Source of the DNA: Claveliimonas monacensis
GTDB taxonomy: Bacteria > Bacillota > Clostridia > Lachnospirales > Lachnospiraceae
Assembly (NCBI RefSeq): GCF_014982975.1
Contig: NZ_JADCKL010000002.1
Coordinates: 421,253-485,252, forward strand
Reading direction: 5' to 3'
DNA: 64,000 bases
Positions 42,374 through 50,196 of the stretch are shown piece by piece. The position numbers and the translations under genes are program-made. Numbering within the stretch: position 1 is the stretch's first letter; each line of letters begins with the position of its first letter. The notes under the pieces were generated by a model. The model searched no databases and was not told the DNA's origin. It saw only the letters and a list, made by a program, of their open reading frames with translations.

Positions 42374-42694
42374 CAAAGCCTCCAGTGCATCCATCGCGCT
42401 GCTTTCATCATGAACAGCTCCTGCTTCACGATCATTCAGTCTGTCTCCGGAAGGCGAGTAACTCACAGATCCCGACTCAGCTATTTCATTATCTCTCTCC
42501 TCCTGCGCATCCAGGCGTTCCTGCACCTCTGCGGGAACAGTTCCCGCCGCCGTCTGAGTCTGTTCCGTCTGCAGAGGCTTCCCCAGTATCTGCCATGCAA
42601 AATAACCGTTTATCGCCAGAGCCGCCGCAAGCGCCGCAAGCAAAATTCTGGTAGAAAACCTGGGTGGTTTTTTCTTTGGTCTCCCTTTTTTCAT
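42293..42694 (-). CDS. Membrane-anchored protein fused to a RumA-type tail
   Basis: A 133-aa frame. The N-terminus is basic (KKGRPKKKPPRFSTR) followed by one transmembrane helix (ILLAALAAALAINGYFAW) and a low-complexity Gln/Glu region with QERLDAQEERDNEI. From about residue 108 (ALHVETVVLLSHKSPDS) it is RumA-type sequence read in frame, then an out-of-frame tail. The original C-terminus is therefore lost; function unknown. Likely a decayed gene that still has a start and stop. Confidence 0.5.
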   Translation of the reverse strand: MKKGRPKKKPPRFSTRILLAALAAALAINGYFAWQILGKPLQTEQTQTAAGTVPAEVQERLDAQEERDNEIAESGSVSYSPSGDRLNDREAGAVHDESSAMDALEALHVETVVLLSHKSPDSVISQNRKSHIR

Positions 42695-42823
42695 AATCTC
42701 ATTCCTTTCCGTTTCACCTATTTATTATTATCCCCCTCTGCATTATCTCTGTCAACATATCCCAAATTTTCAGCGGGTGTCGTTTTCTAAAAATGCCTAT
42801 AGCATTAAGATGCTTGTAAATCA

Positions 42824-42912
42824 TCAAAGTTGAAAATATGCGTTTCTATATTCAGGCGGCATCCGGCTCAGATATTTTCCAAATAGTTCCTCTGTAATTT
42901 CCGTTTTTTTAT
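42824..42912 (-). other. Possible short gene remnant
   Basis: The minus-strand frame KKTEITEELFGKYLSRMPPE, YRNAYFQL, stop looks like a protein C-terminus but has no start. The gap 42695-42947 otherwise shows nothing but the terminator at its edge. Confidence 0.25.
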
Positions 42913-42914
42913 AA

Positions 42915-42965
42915 CAAAAAGCCTCTGTCGGTTCTCTGAATGAATTCTCAGACCGGCAGAAGCTT
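42915..42965 (-). terminator. Terminator of the small-gene operon
   Basis: AAGCCTCTGTCGGT (42919-42932) pairs with CCGGCAGAAGCTT (42953-42965); on the minus strand it is followed by TTTTTGTTAT. It overlaps the last codons of the membrane protein at 42948. Confidence 0.75.
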
Positions 42966-43460
42966 CACAGCCCGCTTCGTATTCGGATAATATTCAATTA
43001 ATACACTTCCGGCTGTCTCCAGTCTTTCATAATCCTGCCCCGATATCTCCACCCGGATCTTTTCCCCCTGTAGATCTATGCCCAGCAGATAATAATGATG
43101 TGAGAAAATACCTGTATGCGCCTGCGTCCCGCTCAGCTGTATGTCTGTCAATATAGCTGTCTGCGGGCCGGCCGCAAGATCAGGCACTATGTCTTTTGAA
43201 AACCAGAGTGCGGCAGCCATACATACAATAACGGCCGCCGCCCCCACAGCCTTCCCTGAAAAGGACAAAGCGGTTCTGTTCCTTAAAATCCTCATGATCA
43301 CAAAGATACACGCAATCCATATGACCGCGGCATTGCAGAGTTCATCCAGAAGGACAAGATTCCCTGTCTCTGGCAGCAGCAGACCGGCCGCTATGACTGC
43401 CAGCACAAGAATACAGAGAATGATCTCATATTTTTTTATTTTTCTTTCCGATCTGACCAT
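42948..43460 (-). CDS. Hypothetical membrane protein (170 aa)
   Basis: Three hydrophobic segments (IILCILVLAVIAAGLLL, AAVIWIACIFVIMRIL, AVGAAAVIVCMAAALWF) then an extracellular or cytosolic beta-rich domain of about 85 residues (GPQTAILTDIQLSG, YYLLGIDLQGEKIRVEISGQDYERL, VLIEYYPNTKRAVKLLPV). No family recognised. ATG 43460 has AAAGGATG; ATG 43484 does not. It is the last gene of the small-gene run. Confidence 0.7.
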   Translation of the reverse strand: MVRSERKIKKYEIILCILVLAVIAAGLLLPETGNLVLLDELCNAAVIWIACIFVIMRILRNRTALSFSGKAVGAAAVIVCMAAALWFSKDIVPDLAAGPQTAILTDIQLSGTQAHTGIFSHHYYLLGIDLQGEKIRVEISGQDYERLETAGSVLIEYYPNTKRAVKLLPV

Positions 43461-43523
43461 GATGATATCATCCTTTCCCTGCATACTTTTATCTAAACAG
43501 TCGGATATTCCGGCTATACTTCA

Positions 43524-43748
43524 TTAAAAGTAATCTCTGGTGATCCTGATATTAAAGCAGTTAAATTCCCTTTCAAAACAAATTATATAAGACTTAGGTA
43601 TATACCGGAAGACAAGTTTAAACCAGCCATGATGCTCCGGAGCTGAATTTTCCTCAGACAATACCACACTGCTTTTAAACATATGAAATATCTCCTCTTT
43701 TACGAATGCCAGCGCATCTGATCCTGTTAAGTACTTACCTGACTTCAT
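43524..43748 (-). CDS. Hypothetical protein (74 aa), coupled to the ankyrin gene
   Basis: A short soluble protein, MKSGKYLTGSDALAFVKEEI... ending CFNIRITRDYF, with an aromatic-rich second half (WFKLVFRYIPKSYIICFERE). Its start overlaps the end of the ankyrin gene by 14 bases, with AGGAAC upstream, so it is translated after it. I recognise no domain; immunity-like context suggests a small inhibitor. Coding is likely from overlap and composition. Confidence 0.6.
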   Translation of the reverse strand: MKSGKYLTGSDALAFVKEEIFHMFKSSVVLSEENSAPEHHGWFKLVFRYIPKSYIICFEREFNCFNIRITRDYF

Positions 43749-44292
43749 ATAAAGTTCCTGTCCCTCCCTGTCCTTCCATCAGACTTATAATACCATTTCT
43801 CCATGAATATTCCTTTGCATAATCAAGGCACGTTTTGCCAAAGTTATCTTTTTCACAGATATTTGAACCGTGATCTATCAAATATTGATATACCGGCATG
43901 GCCGCCTCTGTCGGCAGCTTCACAACGGTAATCGCATATTTAAGCGGTATCGCGCCATATTTATCTTTTCCGTTTATGTCCACCCCCGCCTCAACCAGAA
44001 GCTGAGTTGCTTTTAACATATACTGCGGATCGGGTCTCATTACAGAGAAATAAAATATATGCAGCGCATTTCTTTGGTCTTTCGGACTTTTATAGTTGAC
44101 ATCCGCTCCCTCAGATAATAAAAATTGAATCATCTTTATTTTTTCATCTGTATTATGGTCATTGACAAACGCCAATTGAAGCAGACTCAATCCTGCATAT
44201 TTATTGAACAGATTCGAATCTCCTGTATAAAACTTCAGGAAATCCGAATAAGTCCCCTCTCTTACCGCATCAAAAATATTTGTAATCCTCAT
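43735..44292 (-). CDS. Ankyrin-repeat protein
   Basis: A 185-aa protein with about four ankyrin repeats: AGLSLLQLAFVNDHN, IQFLLSEGADVNYKSPKDQRNALHIFYF, LLVEAGVDINGKDKYGAIPLKYAI and LIDHGSNICEKDNFGKTCLDYAKEYS. No signal peptide. In Firmicutes such solitary ankyrin genes often sit among immunity genes of polymorphic toxins. GGAGGGTGG before ATG. It is one of six small minus-strand genes with overlapping ends. Confidence 0.85.
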   Translation of the reverse strand: MRITNIFDAVREGTYSDFLKFYTGDSNLFNKYAGLSLLQLAFVNDHNTDEKIKMIQFLLSEGADVNYKSPKDQRNALHIFYFSVMRPDPQYMLKATQLLVEAGVDINGKDKYGAIPLKYAITVVKLPTEAAMPVYQYLIDHGSNICEKDNFGKTCLDYAKEYSWRNGIISLMEGQGGTGTLYEVR

Positions 44293-44348
44293 AAACCACC
44301 CTCCTCAAATCACTCAATCTTGCTCAATAACTTTGTCATCACCCCTTT

Positions 44349-44975
44349 TCAAATATGACGGCATTTTCTCAATACACTTCTGCCGCAGTTCTCCCGCCTT
44401 TGTCCTGTCTGCCGGTTCCGGAAAAATGCGACTGCGGGACCGGAAGTATGCATTAAGTTCTCGGATTTGCCGGGCACTGACCTGAACTCCAGATCAATTT
44501 TCACCACATCCCCGGTTGCATAAAGAAAAACCACCGGTGTCGTGTCCCGGTTCATTATGTTGAAAGTTACTTTGGCTCCTCCCAGAATCGCGAGTTCTTT
44601 CGGAATATATCTTCCATTGATCCGGAGCCAGTGCTCACTTTCAGCAAAATCTGTCCACCGCAGTGATTCTGACTTTAACTCAGTGATCGTCTCAAAATTT
44701 TCGTTTTCGAGCAGTTCCTCCTGCTCTTCTTTTGTAAGCCGCCTGTTCAGAGCGGGCAGACTATGGTATGTTGTTCTGTAATATCTGAGCAGGCGCGGCA
44801 GCGTCAGGACTGCGCCCGCCAATGCAAGAACACACGCCGCCAGCGATGGAATATTATCCGGGCAAGACAGTGTTCCGGCACAGCCAGCAATCGCCATCAC
44901 TCCCCATACACAAAGTGCAAGAAATTTTTTAATGGGATATCCTCTCCGCCACTCTGTTTTTCTCAGCTGTTTCAT
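44349..44975 (-). CDS. Hypothetical membrane protein (208 aa)
   Basis: An N-terminal hydrophobic pair (FLALCVWGVMAIAGCAGTL, IPSLAACVLALAGAVLTL) is followed by a soluble domain with LTKEEQEELLENENFETITELKSESLRWTDFAESEHWL and IPKELAILGGAKVTF, VVFLYATGDVVKIDLE. The layout suggests a membrane-bound sensor or immunity protein. ATG 44975 with AGAGGG. The 47-base overlap with the upstream gene suggests coupling. No family recognised. Confidence 0.65.
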   Translation of the reverse strand: MKQLRKTEWRRGYPIKKFLALCVWGVMAIAGCAGTLSCPDNIPSLAACVLALAGAVLTLPRLLRYYRTTYHSLPALNRRLTKEEQEELLENENFETITELKSESLRWTDFAESEHWLRINGRYIPKELAILGGAKVTFNIMNRDTTPVVFLYATGDVVKIDLEFRSVPGKSENLMHTSGPAVAFFRNRQTGQRRENCGRSVLRKCRHI

Positions 44976-45231
44976 TATTTCCCTCTGACAACTTCGCAAT
45001 TTTATCTATCTCAAAGAGTATAGGACTTTGATAATCCGTCGTTTCGTCAGCAAAACACCGCGCTATGCTGTTCCAGTGAATATCAGGAAGTTCATTGACA
45101 TTATCGCAGGATATAATCTGTAACATAACGTCATATATTTTTTTGATTATTCCCGAATACTGTAACTGCGTATTATAATCCAAACGAAGCATCTGTATAA
45201 TTTTTTCACAATGCCGCTTTATCTCTTCCAT
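44929..45231 (-). CDS. Hypothetical protein (100 aa)
   Basis: A soluble helical protein, MEEIKRHCEKIIQMLRLDYN... with LQIISCDNVNELPDIHWNSIARCFADE. The ATG at 45231 lies inside the end of the DUF600-like gene, so translation is coupled; a GAGG lies 12 bases upstream. It overlaps the next gene by 47 bases. No family recognised. Confidence 0.55.
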   Translation of the reverse strand: MEEIKRHCEKIIQMLRLDYNTQLQYSGIIKKIYDVMLQIISCDNVNELPDIHWNSIARCFADETTDYQSPILFEIDKIAKLSEGNNETAEKNRVAERISH

Positions 45232-45650
45232 GTGCTTTGGAGAACCTCGTCTAACCACTTCATAAAAATTTCGCTTGAATCTGTCCCTGTCTTTGCGGAA
45301 CAGATACTTTCATATTTATATTTCGTGTCTATTTTACCACATTTACAGTCATAGATCATTTTTAATTCTGTGGGGACAGGTTTTCCATAGTGTATGCATA
45401 TTTGTTTTATCTTCTCCAGATCCGATTCACCAAGATCCAGGAAATCCCATATCGAGTCTGTATCGGCAGCTATATTATTTGTTGTTTTAATCTGACCGTC
45501 AATCTTGAAAAATGCATTGAAAGAAATACTGCTTTCTTCGATAGAGCCATAGGCATAAACCTTATCAGCTCTATTACCCGCAAATTCGACACATAGCGAA
45601 ATAATCTGTGACTGCGCATCCATAAATTCATCTTCAAATTCTCTATCCAT
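45219..45650 (-). CDS. DUF600 (YezG)-like putative immunity protein
   Basis: A 143-aa soluble acidic protein: EFMDAQSQIISLCVEFAGNRADKVYAYGSIEE, then FNAFFKIDGQIKTTNNI, DFLDLGESDLEKIKQICIHYGKPVPTELKMIYDCKCGK and EIFMKWLDEVLQ. The overall pattern, with an early YAYxSIEE strand and the LxLGxSDLxKI segment, resembles YezG-type immunity proteins of polymorphic toxins as I remember them. No toxin gene is next to it. ATG 45650 follows GGAGG at five bases. Confidence 0.65.
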   Translation of the reverse strand: MDREFEDEFMDAQSQIISLCVEFAGNRADKVYAYGSIEESSISFNAFFKIDGQIKTTNNIAADTDSIWDFLDLGESDLEKIKQICIHYGKPVPTELKMIYDCKCGKIDTKYKYESICSAKTGTDSSEIFMKWLDEVLQSTWKR

Positions 45651-45684
45651 GGCGTCCTCCTTTGAAACAAGACTCATTTTTTCT

Positions 45685-46833
45685 CTAACTTCCACTGTAT
45701 TCTCCTGACAACAGCATTTCTCTCACTTCATCGTACTCGTCCGGCAGCACCTGCGACAGTAAGCCGGACGCTTTTACACGGAACACAGTCCCGTCCTCAT
45801 ATTCCACTGCCAACACCATGTACTGGGGATCTGTGATCTCCTCTTCATCTGTTCCGGATTCCCAGCTGAAAACTCCGTACTTATCCAGCGCCTCCACCAT
45901 TTGCTGTCCGTCCGCATAATATCCGGCCTGTGTCTGGTAGAGATCATCAAAGAGATATGCATCCGACGTTTGATACCGTTTTCTATCCGGCAGATCGTAA
46001 TATACACATTCCGTACCTGTATTCTTGTTTTCCATAAAAGCAATGGCATATACATTCTCTGTAAAATCAAACGTACGGTTTTCTATGTCGTCTTCAATGA
46101 GATAACTCACATCGATCAGCCCGTCTTTGCGGTCCGGTTCGTATTCTTCCAGAAGTAAAGGTATGTTGAGCGTATCCACATCTTCCTCCGTGATGGCAAA
46201 ATCTTCAATAAACTGTTCAAGGTCGGCTCCGCGGTACTGTTCTTTTGTAAGTCCTGCCGCCCGGATCAGTTCTTCCGGAGTGATCAGCCTCTGTTCTGAG
46301 AACCTTTCTTCCTTGTCTTCTGTCACATAGATTCCCGGTTTCTGATCCAGACTCCAAAGAAACCAATCCTTGTTAAAAGTTTCTTCTGTAGTGATCTCTA
46401 TTGCAGTAAGCCCTGCTTTATCCGGTTCTTCTCTGTGAAAAGGAATATAAATATATGCTATTTTATATTGTGCTTCATCTGTAATAACTGAATACTGCCC
46501 TTTCAATTCCCGCCAGATTGTTTTTCCGTGTTCACTTTTTTCATGAGAACTTGCATTTCCTTTCCAGCTTTTACATTGGCCTTGAAAAAACTCTATGAAG
46601 TCTTCTGCCTGTTCAGTTAAATTTAACGTACTGTCCTTAGCATATTGTGAAAATAATTCGGTCAGTGCTTTTACATCTTCCTTTTCTGCGCAATCGATAA
46701 TGTTTTCTATCATTTCATCCGCTAATTCTTCATCGGAGCGATATTCATTGGATGATCCTCTCCGTAAAACTATGCATCCGCTCAGGCTGCATACAAGGGT
46801 ACAGCATACCGTAAGCAATAAAATCTTCCTCAT
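45685..46833 (-). CDS. DUF5104-type lipoprotein
   Basis: A 382-aa lipoprotein: signal peptide ILLLTVCCTLVCSLSGC with the lipobox LSGC (Cys about residue 19). Residues 30-165 fit the DUF5104 pattern (ADEMIENIIDCAEKEDVKALTELFSQYA, EFFQGQCKSW). A second part, from about residue 175, is unlike it (VYAIAFMENKNTGTECVYYDLPDRKRY, YGVFSWESGTDEEEI). Extracellular and anchored; role unknown. It is coupled to a second lipoprotein gene 18 bases upstream. Confidence 0.75.
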   Translation of the reverse strand: MRKILLLTVCCTLVCSLSGCIVLRRGSSNEYRSDEELADEMIENIIDCAEKEDVKALTELFSQYAKDSTLNLTEQAEDFIEFFQGQCKSWKGNASSHEKSEHGKTIWRELKGQYSVITDEAQYKIAYIYIPFHREEPDKAGLTAIEITTEETFNKDWFLWSLDQKPGIYVTEDKEERFSEQRLITPEELIRAAGLTKEQYRGADLEQFIEDFAITEEDVDTLNIPLLLEEYEPDRKDGLIDVSYLIEDDIENRTFDFTENVYAIAFMENKNTGTECVYYDLPDRKRYQTSDAYLFDDLYQTQAGYYADGQQMVEALDKYGVFSWESGTDEEEITDPQYMVLAVEYEDGTVFRVKASGLLSQVLPDEYDEVREMLLSGEYSGS

Positions 46834-46851
46834 GATATTTCTTCCTCTCAG

Positions 46852-48147
46852 TTAATACACCGTCACTTTCCCGTTCCCGGAAATCGCGCATTCCGCCTCT
46901 TTGGTATAGACATCTTCCCGGAGCTTGTCCTCATAATCGGATCTGTCGATCTGCAGCCATGCTTCGGACTCTGTCATCCGCAGATAAAGCCCCGTCGGCA
47001 CGCCCTGGCAGTTCTCTATCAGCCAGTCCGGCACAGCCTCCAGAAATGTCTCATACTGTTCTGAGCACAGGGCGTCATCCATAAAAATATACGTCACAGC
47101 GGAAACCTCGTTCAGAACCGGTTCTGCATCTGCCGCACTGCTGCCGCCATTCTTTATTTCCGTGTAAATCTTTATTCCTTCGGCAGGCAGATACTGCTCC
47201 GCGAATGCGCGTACCTGCTCTTCATACACAGGACGCATCAGAATTGCTCCGTAATCATCTTCATACCGGTACAGCCCATTTTCATATGTACGGTACACCG
47301 TCACAATATCCGATTCATCCCCCTGTTCGGGATATACCTTCAAATGCTCCTGTTCGATCGCATCTCCCGGCGCATAAGATACATAATGGAATTTCTGCTG
47401 ATATTTTTCTTCCAGCCATGTCAGCATATCCTCAATTGACGTAACTGCACTCTTCTGTGTGTCGGTCAGAGCACTGTACTCTCCCGGAAGGCCTGTTTCC
47501 CGCATAATTTCCTTCTGCAGCTCATCCTCTCCTGTACTGACATAGCTTTTTTCCCACTCATCCGGTCCGAAATTAATCGCCTCATCAGGCAGCGTTCCCT
47601 CTACGACCGTTGCGCCGGTATGGCAGTTTATAATTTCAGCATGGATATGCCAGTCCGGATTTCCTGTCTCCATAATGCCTTTCAAAGCATAGCTTGTGGT
47701 AAGCGACAGCAGAACTTTTGCCTGCAGGATGCCGTCTATGTTTTCGTCGTACCTGTACACCACTCTGCTGTAATCTTCGTCCAATTCACAGGAATACGAA
47801 GGATCAGCTTCCACCATATCATCCATTACTTCCCTGATATTGTCTTCATGCATCTGTATCAGCGTTTCTTTCTGCTCCGTCGTCACTTCGATTATCATAT
47901 CATCCCCATCCTGTCTGACGCTGGTGCAGTAGTCGCTGAATGCTTCTATATTATCCTGCAGATCCAAACTGGAAAACTTAATCAGCGAAGCCGGTATGGT
48001 TATTTCCTCCGTCTTTTCATCCGCAGCATCCTTCCGGTCTCCACTATTGCCTCCGTGATTTTTTTCCGGTATTGCTCCGCATGCGCTGCAGACAGATATT
48101 ACGGCTGCTGCCATTCCTGCAAGCACCGGTCTGTAAAACCTTTTCAT
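46852..48147 (-). CDS. Large lipoprotein of unknown function
   Basis: A 431-aa secreted lipoprotein: signal peptide RPVLAGMAAAVISVCSAC with lipobox SAC (Cys about residue 23), then an acidic linker and beta-rich domains with few aromatic clusters. No family recognised. It heads a run of minus-strand genes of mainly unknown function down to 42.9 kb. ATG 48147 follows GGAGGGACTTTAGTT at a normal distance. Confidence 0.75.
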   Translation of the reverse strand: MKRFYRPVLAGMAAAVISVCSACGAIPEKNHGGNSGDRKDAADEKTEEITIPASLIKFSSLDLQDNIEAFSDYCTSVRQDGDDMIIEVTTEQKETLIQMHEDNIREVMDDMVEADPSYSCELDEDYSRVVYRYDENIDGILQAKVLLSLTTSYALKGIMETGNPDWHIHAEIINCHTGATVVEGTLPDEAINFGPDEWEKSYVSTGEDELQKEIMRETGLPGEYSALTDTQKSAVTSIEDMLTWLEEKYQQKFHYVSYAPGDAIEQEHLKVYPEQGDESDIVTVYRTYENGLYRYEDDYGAILMRPVYEEQVRAFAEQYLPAEGIKIYTEIKNGGSSAADAEPVLNEVSAVTYIFMDDALCSEQYETFLEAVPDWLIENCQGVPTGLYLRMTESEAWLQIDRSDYEDKLREDVYTKEAECAISGNGKVTVY

Positions 48148-48350
48148 AACTAAAGTCCCTCCTCAAAGATGCCGGTATTCGGCTTATCTCTTCCGTGTCC
48201 CGTCCGGCTTATATCCCCCTGTTTCAACAGCCTCTTTTTGAATCAAGTATAACAAGAAAAGGCTGTAACTTCAACGAATCTCAGAACTTATCAAACTCTT
48301 CCCGGCTGCTGCCCTCTTATATTTATTTTACGCCATCCTTTGCCCGCCAA

Positions 48351-48386
48351 AAAAGGTCAATCCGCACAATGGCTGATTGACCTTTT
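48351..48386. terminator. Perfect hairpin in a 433-base gene-free stretch
   Basis: AAAAGGTCAATC (48351-48362) pairs with GATTGACCTTTT (48375-48386). The stretch 48148-48580 has no gene with a start; a C-terminal fragment ending INYFDWKYGTAKEE lies near 48425-48468 on the plus strand. Confidence 0.6.
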
Positions 48387-48494
48387 CTGCTGAATCGAGT
48401 CTCTTATTTTGCCCGGCTTCAGATTAACTACTTTGACTGGAAGTATGGCACAGCAAAAGAAGAATAAAATGAAGTTTGATGCCACAGCTCAGAA

Positions 48495-48549
48495 AATATA
48501 AAACCCGCTGCAGCTTCCATCCTGCATTGGATGAAAACTACAGCGGGTC
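48495..48549 (-). terminator. Terminator of the parB-TnpV-like unit
   Basis: ACCCGCTG (48503-48510) pairs with CAGCGGGT (48541-48548), with an inner stem CATCC/GGATG. On the minus strand it is followed by TTTTATATTTT. Confidence 0.75.
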
Positions 48550-48580
48550 TGAGTGAATTGTTCTCGTTTATGTAAGCATC

Positions 48581-48928
48581 TCACTCGCAGTCAATTCTCT
48601 CAATCTTAAAAATAACCGGTCTTGTACCGTCATTGCAGCAGGCGATCATTGTGTTTTCTTCCTTCATCCAGCCTCGCATGATGGAACCGCCCTGTAAGCC
48701 TGTGTAGATATATCTTGCGACAGCGTCCCATGCTTCTGCGCAGAACGGAACCCCCTTTGTTCCGCAATGCGCAGTACCCGGCGACTGCAGGCAGCCCTCG
48801 TCCGGCTGGCCGGATTTTACAAGCGTTCCTTCGCCGCAATATTTTCCAATATGCAACATCTGTTCTCCGGATTTATATCCCAGTTCCGGCAGCAAATACC
48901 CATTCACATTTTTATAATTCAGTTCCAT
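48581..48928 (-). CDS. Small protein with a TnpV-like start, of mobile-element type
   Basis: A 115-aa protein. The first 35 residues (MELNYKNVNGYLLPELGY... EQMLHIGKYC) resemble TnpV, a transposon-coded protein that opens MELNYKKVGDYYIPDL. The rest is different (PFCAEAWDAVARYIYTGLQ, MRGWMKEENTMIACCNDGTRPVIFKIERI), so it may be a fused or diverged relative. ATG 48928 uses GAGAGGG. It lies 20 bases after parB. Confidence 0.5.
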   Translation of the reverse strand: MELNYKNVNGYLLPELGYKSGEQMLHIGKYCGEGTLVKSGQPDEGCLQSPGTAHCGTKGVPFCAEAWDAVARYIYTGLQGGSIMRGWMKEENTMIACCNDGTRPVIFKIERIDCE

Positions 48929-48948
48929 AAATCTACCCTCTCTTTCCA

Positions 48949-49944
48949 TTATATTTCCTGTTGAACATCTTTTTTCTTATTCTGATGTGCCCATCCTCTC
49001 AGTAGTTTTTCGATCAGATCTGCCTGTTGGGCTGGTGTATAATCTGGTGGGAAATACTTTCCAATCCGTTCAAAGGGAATTTTTATCTGTTCCCTCTGGT
49101 TAGGCTTGATTTCCTGCAGAATATCATAAATCATGTCCATATCAAGCTGTTTCTGCTGACTCATCCTCTTTAACCGGTTGGCCTGTGAAATATTCGGAAT
49201 ACACTGTTCCAGTTCCATCACAGCATGAAGCTCATACTGTTCTTCTTCTGTCAGGAATGAAATTTCCACTGCAGAACGGATTGCCAGCAATTCCCGGTCA
49301 ACCATATCCAAAATCTTCGGTATCAGTTTTGTGAGACGAATATAACGCTTAATCTGGGTCACACTTTCTCCCACCATCCGGGCAAGCTGCTCATTGCTCC
49401 GATAACCGCCTGCAGAATCCGTCTTTTTAATATTTACCTTGCCATTTTCAGGGATATCCGCTTCTAATAAAGATATCTCAACCATTTCCTCAATACACTT
49501 CGGTTCCAATGGGTACGAAGATAATTCCTTTCTTTTTCCCTGCCGGTTCATTGCCTGTAACCTCATCTTATAAGCAAAGGCTTTTTCGCTCGGCAGAATT
49601 TTTTCTCTCTGTAAGTTACTGTCTATCATTGCGATAACTGCCTGATCATCATCCATACTACAGATGATAGCTGGAACTTCTTTGATTCCCGCCCAGAGGG
49701 CAGCTTCTTTTCTTCGATGCCCTGCAATGATTTCAAATCCTTCTCCATCCGGATTTTTACGGACCAGCAGCGGCACCAGTATACCTTCCTGCTGAATACT
49801 TCTGCGCAACTCAAAGAGTTCCTGATTTCGTTCTACTTTAAACGGATGTTCTTTGAAGTCATGCAATTCCCTTATTTTAATCATTCCAATGTCTGCACCC
49901 GGCACGTCAGTCTGTAATGAACACATCGCTTTCTTTTTTACCAT
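48949..49944 (-). CDS. ParB/Spo0J-family protein, orphan of an integrative element
   Basis: A 331-aa protein. The N-terminal ParB nuclease-like fold is clear (HPFKVERNQELFELRRSIQQEGILVPLLVR, EIIAGHRRKEAALWAGIKEVPAII, with the CTP-binding GHRR motif), then SNLQREKILPSEKAFAYKMRL and a helix-turn-helix (RSNEQLARMVGESVTQIKRYIRL). The C-terminal region (NQREQIKIPFERIGKYFPPDY) is as in parB of Tn1549-like elements. No parA, repA or relaxase is near, so it is a remnant. ATG 49944 follows AGGAGG. Confidence 0.88.
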   Translation of the reverse strand: MVKKKAMCSLQTDVPGADIGMIKIRELHDFKEHPFKVERNQELFELRRSIQQEGILVPLLVRKNPDGEGFEIIAGHRRKEAALWAGIKEVPAIICSMDDDQAVIAMIDSNLQREKILPSEKAFAYKMRLQAMNRQGKRKELSSYPLEPKCIEEMVEISLLEADIPENGKVNIKKTDSAGGYRSNEQLARMVGESVTQIKRYIRLTKLIPKILDMVDRELLAIRSAVEISFLTEEEQYELHAVMELEQCIPNISQANRLKRMSQQKQLDMDMIYDILQEIKPNQREQIKIPFERIGKYFPPDYTPAQQADLIEKLLRGWAHQNKKKDVQQEI

Positions 49945-50196
49945 TTGAATTTTCCTCCTGTTCCGTACAAAAGAAAAAGGACTCTTACCTTCCAGAAAAG
50001 CTCTGAAAACAAGCGTCCTTTTCACTCTTATCTACGATATTCAAATTGAAATGTTACATCAACTTTTATGTGTCTACTCATACCACATGCAGAACTACAG
50101 ACACCTCTATGCCATCCATAATCTGTTTTTTTCGTCCCTGTTTTCCTGTCGGTGCGAAACTCATATACCTCGCAAAATGCCTAAAACAAAGGATTT

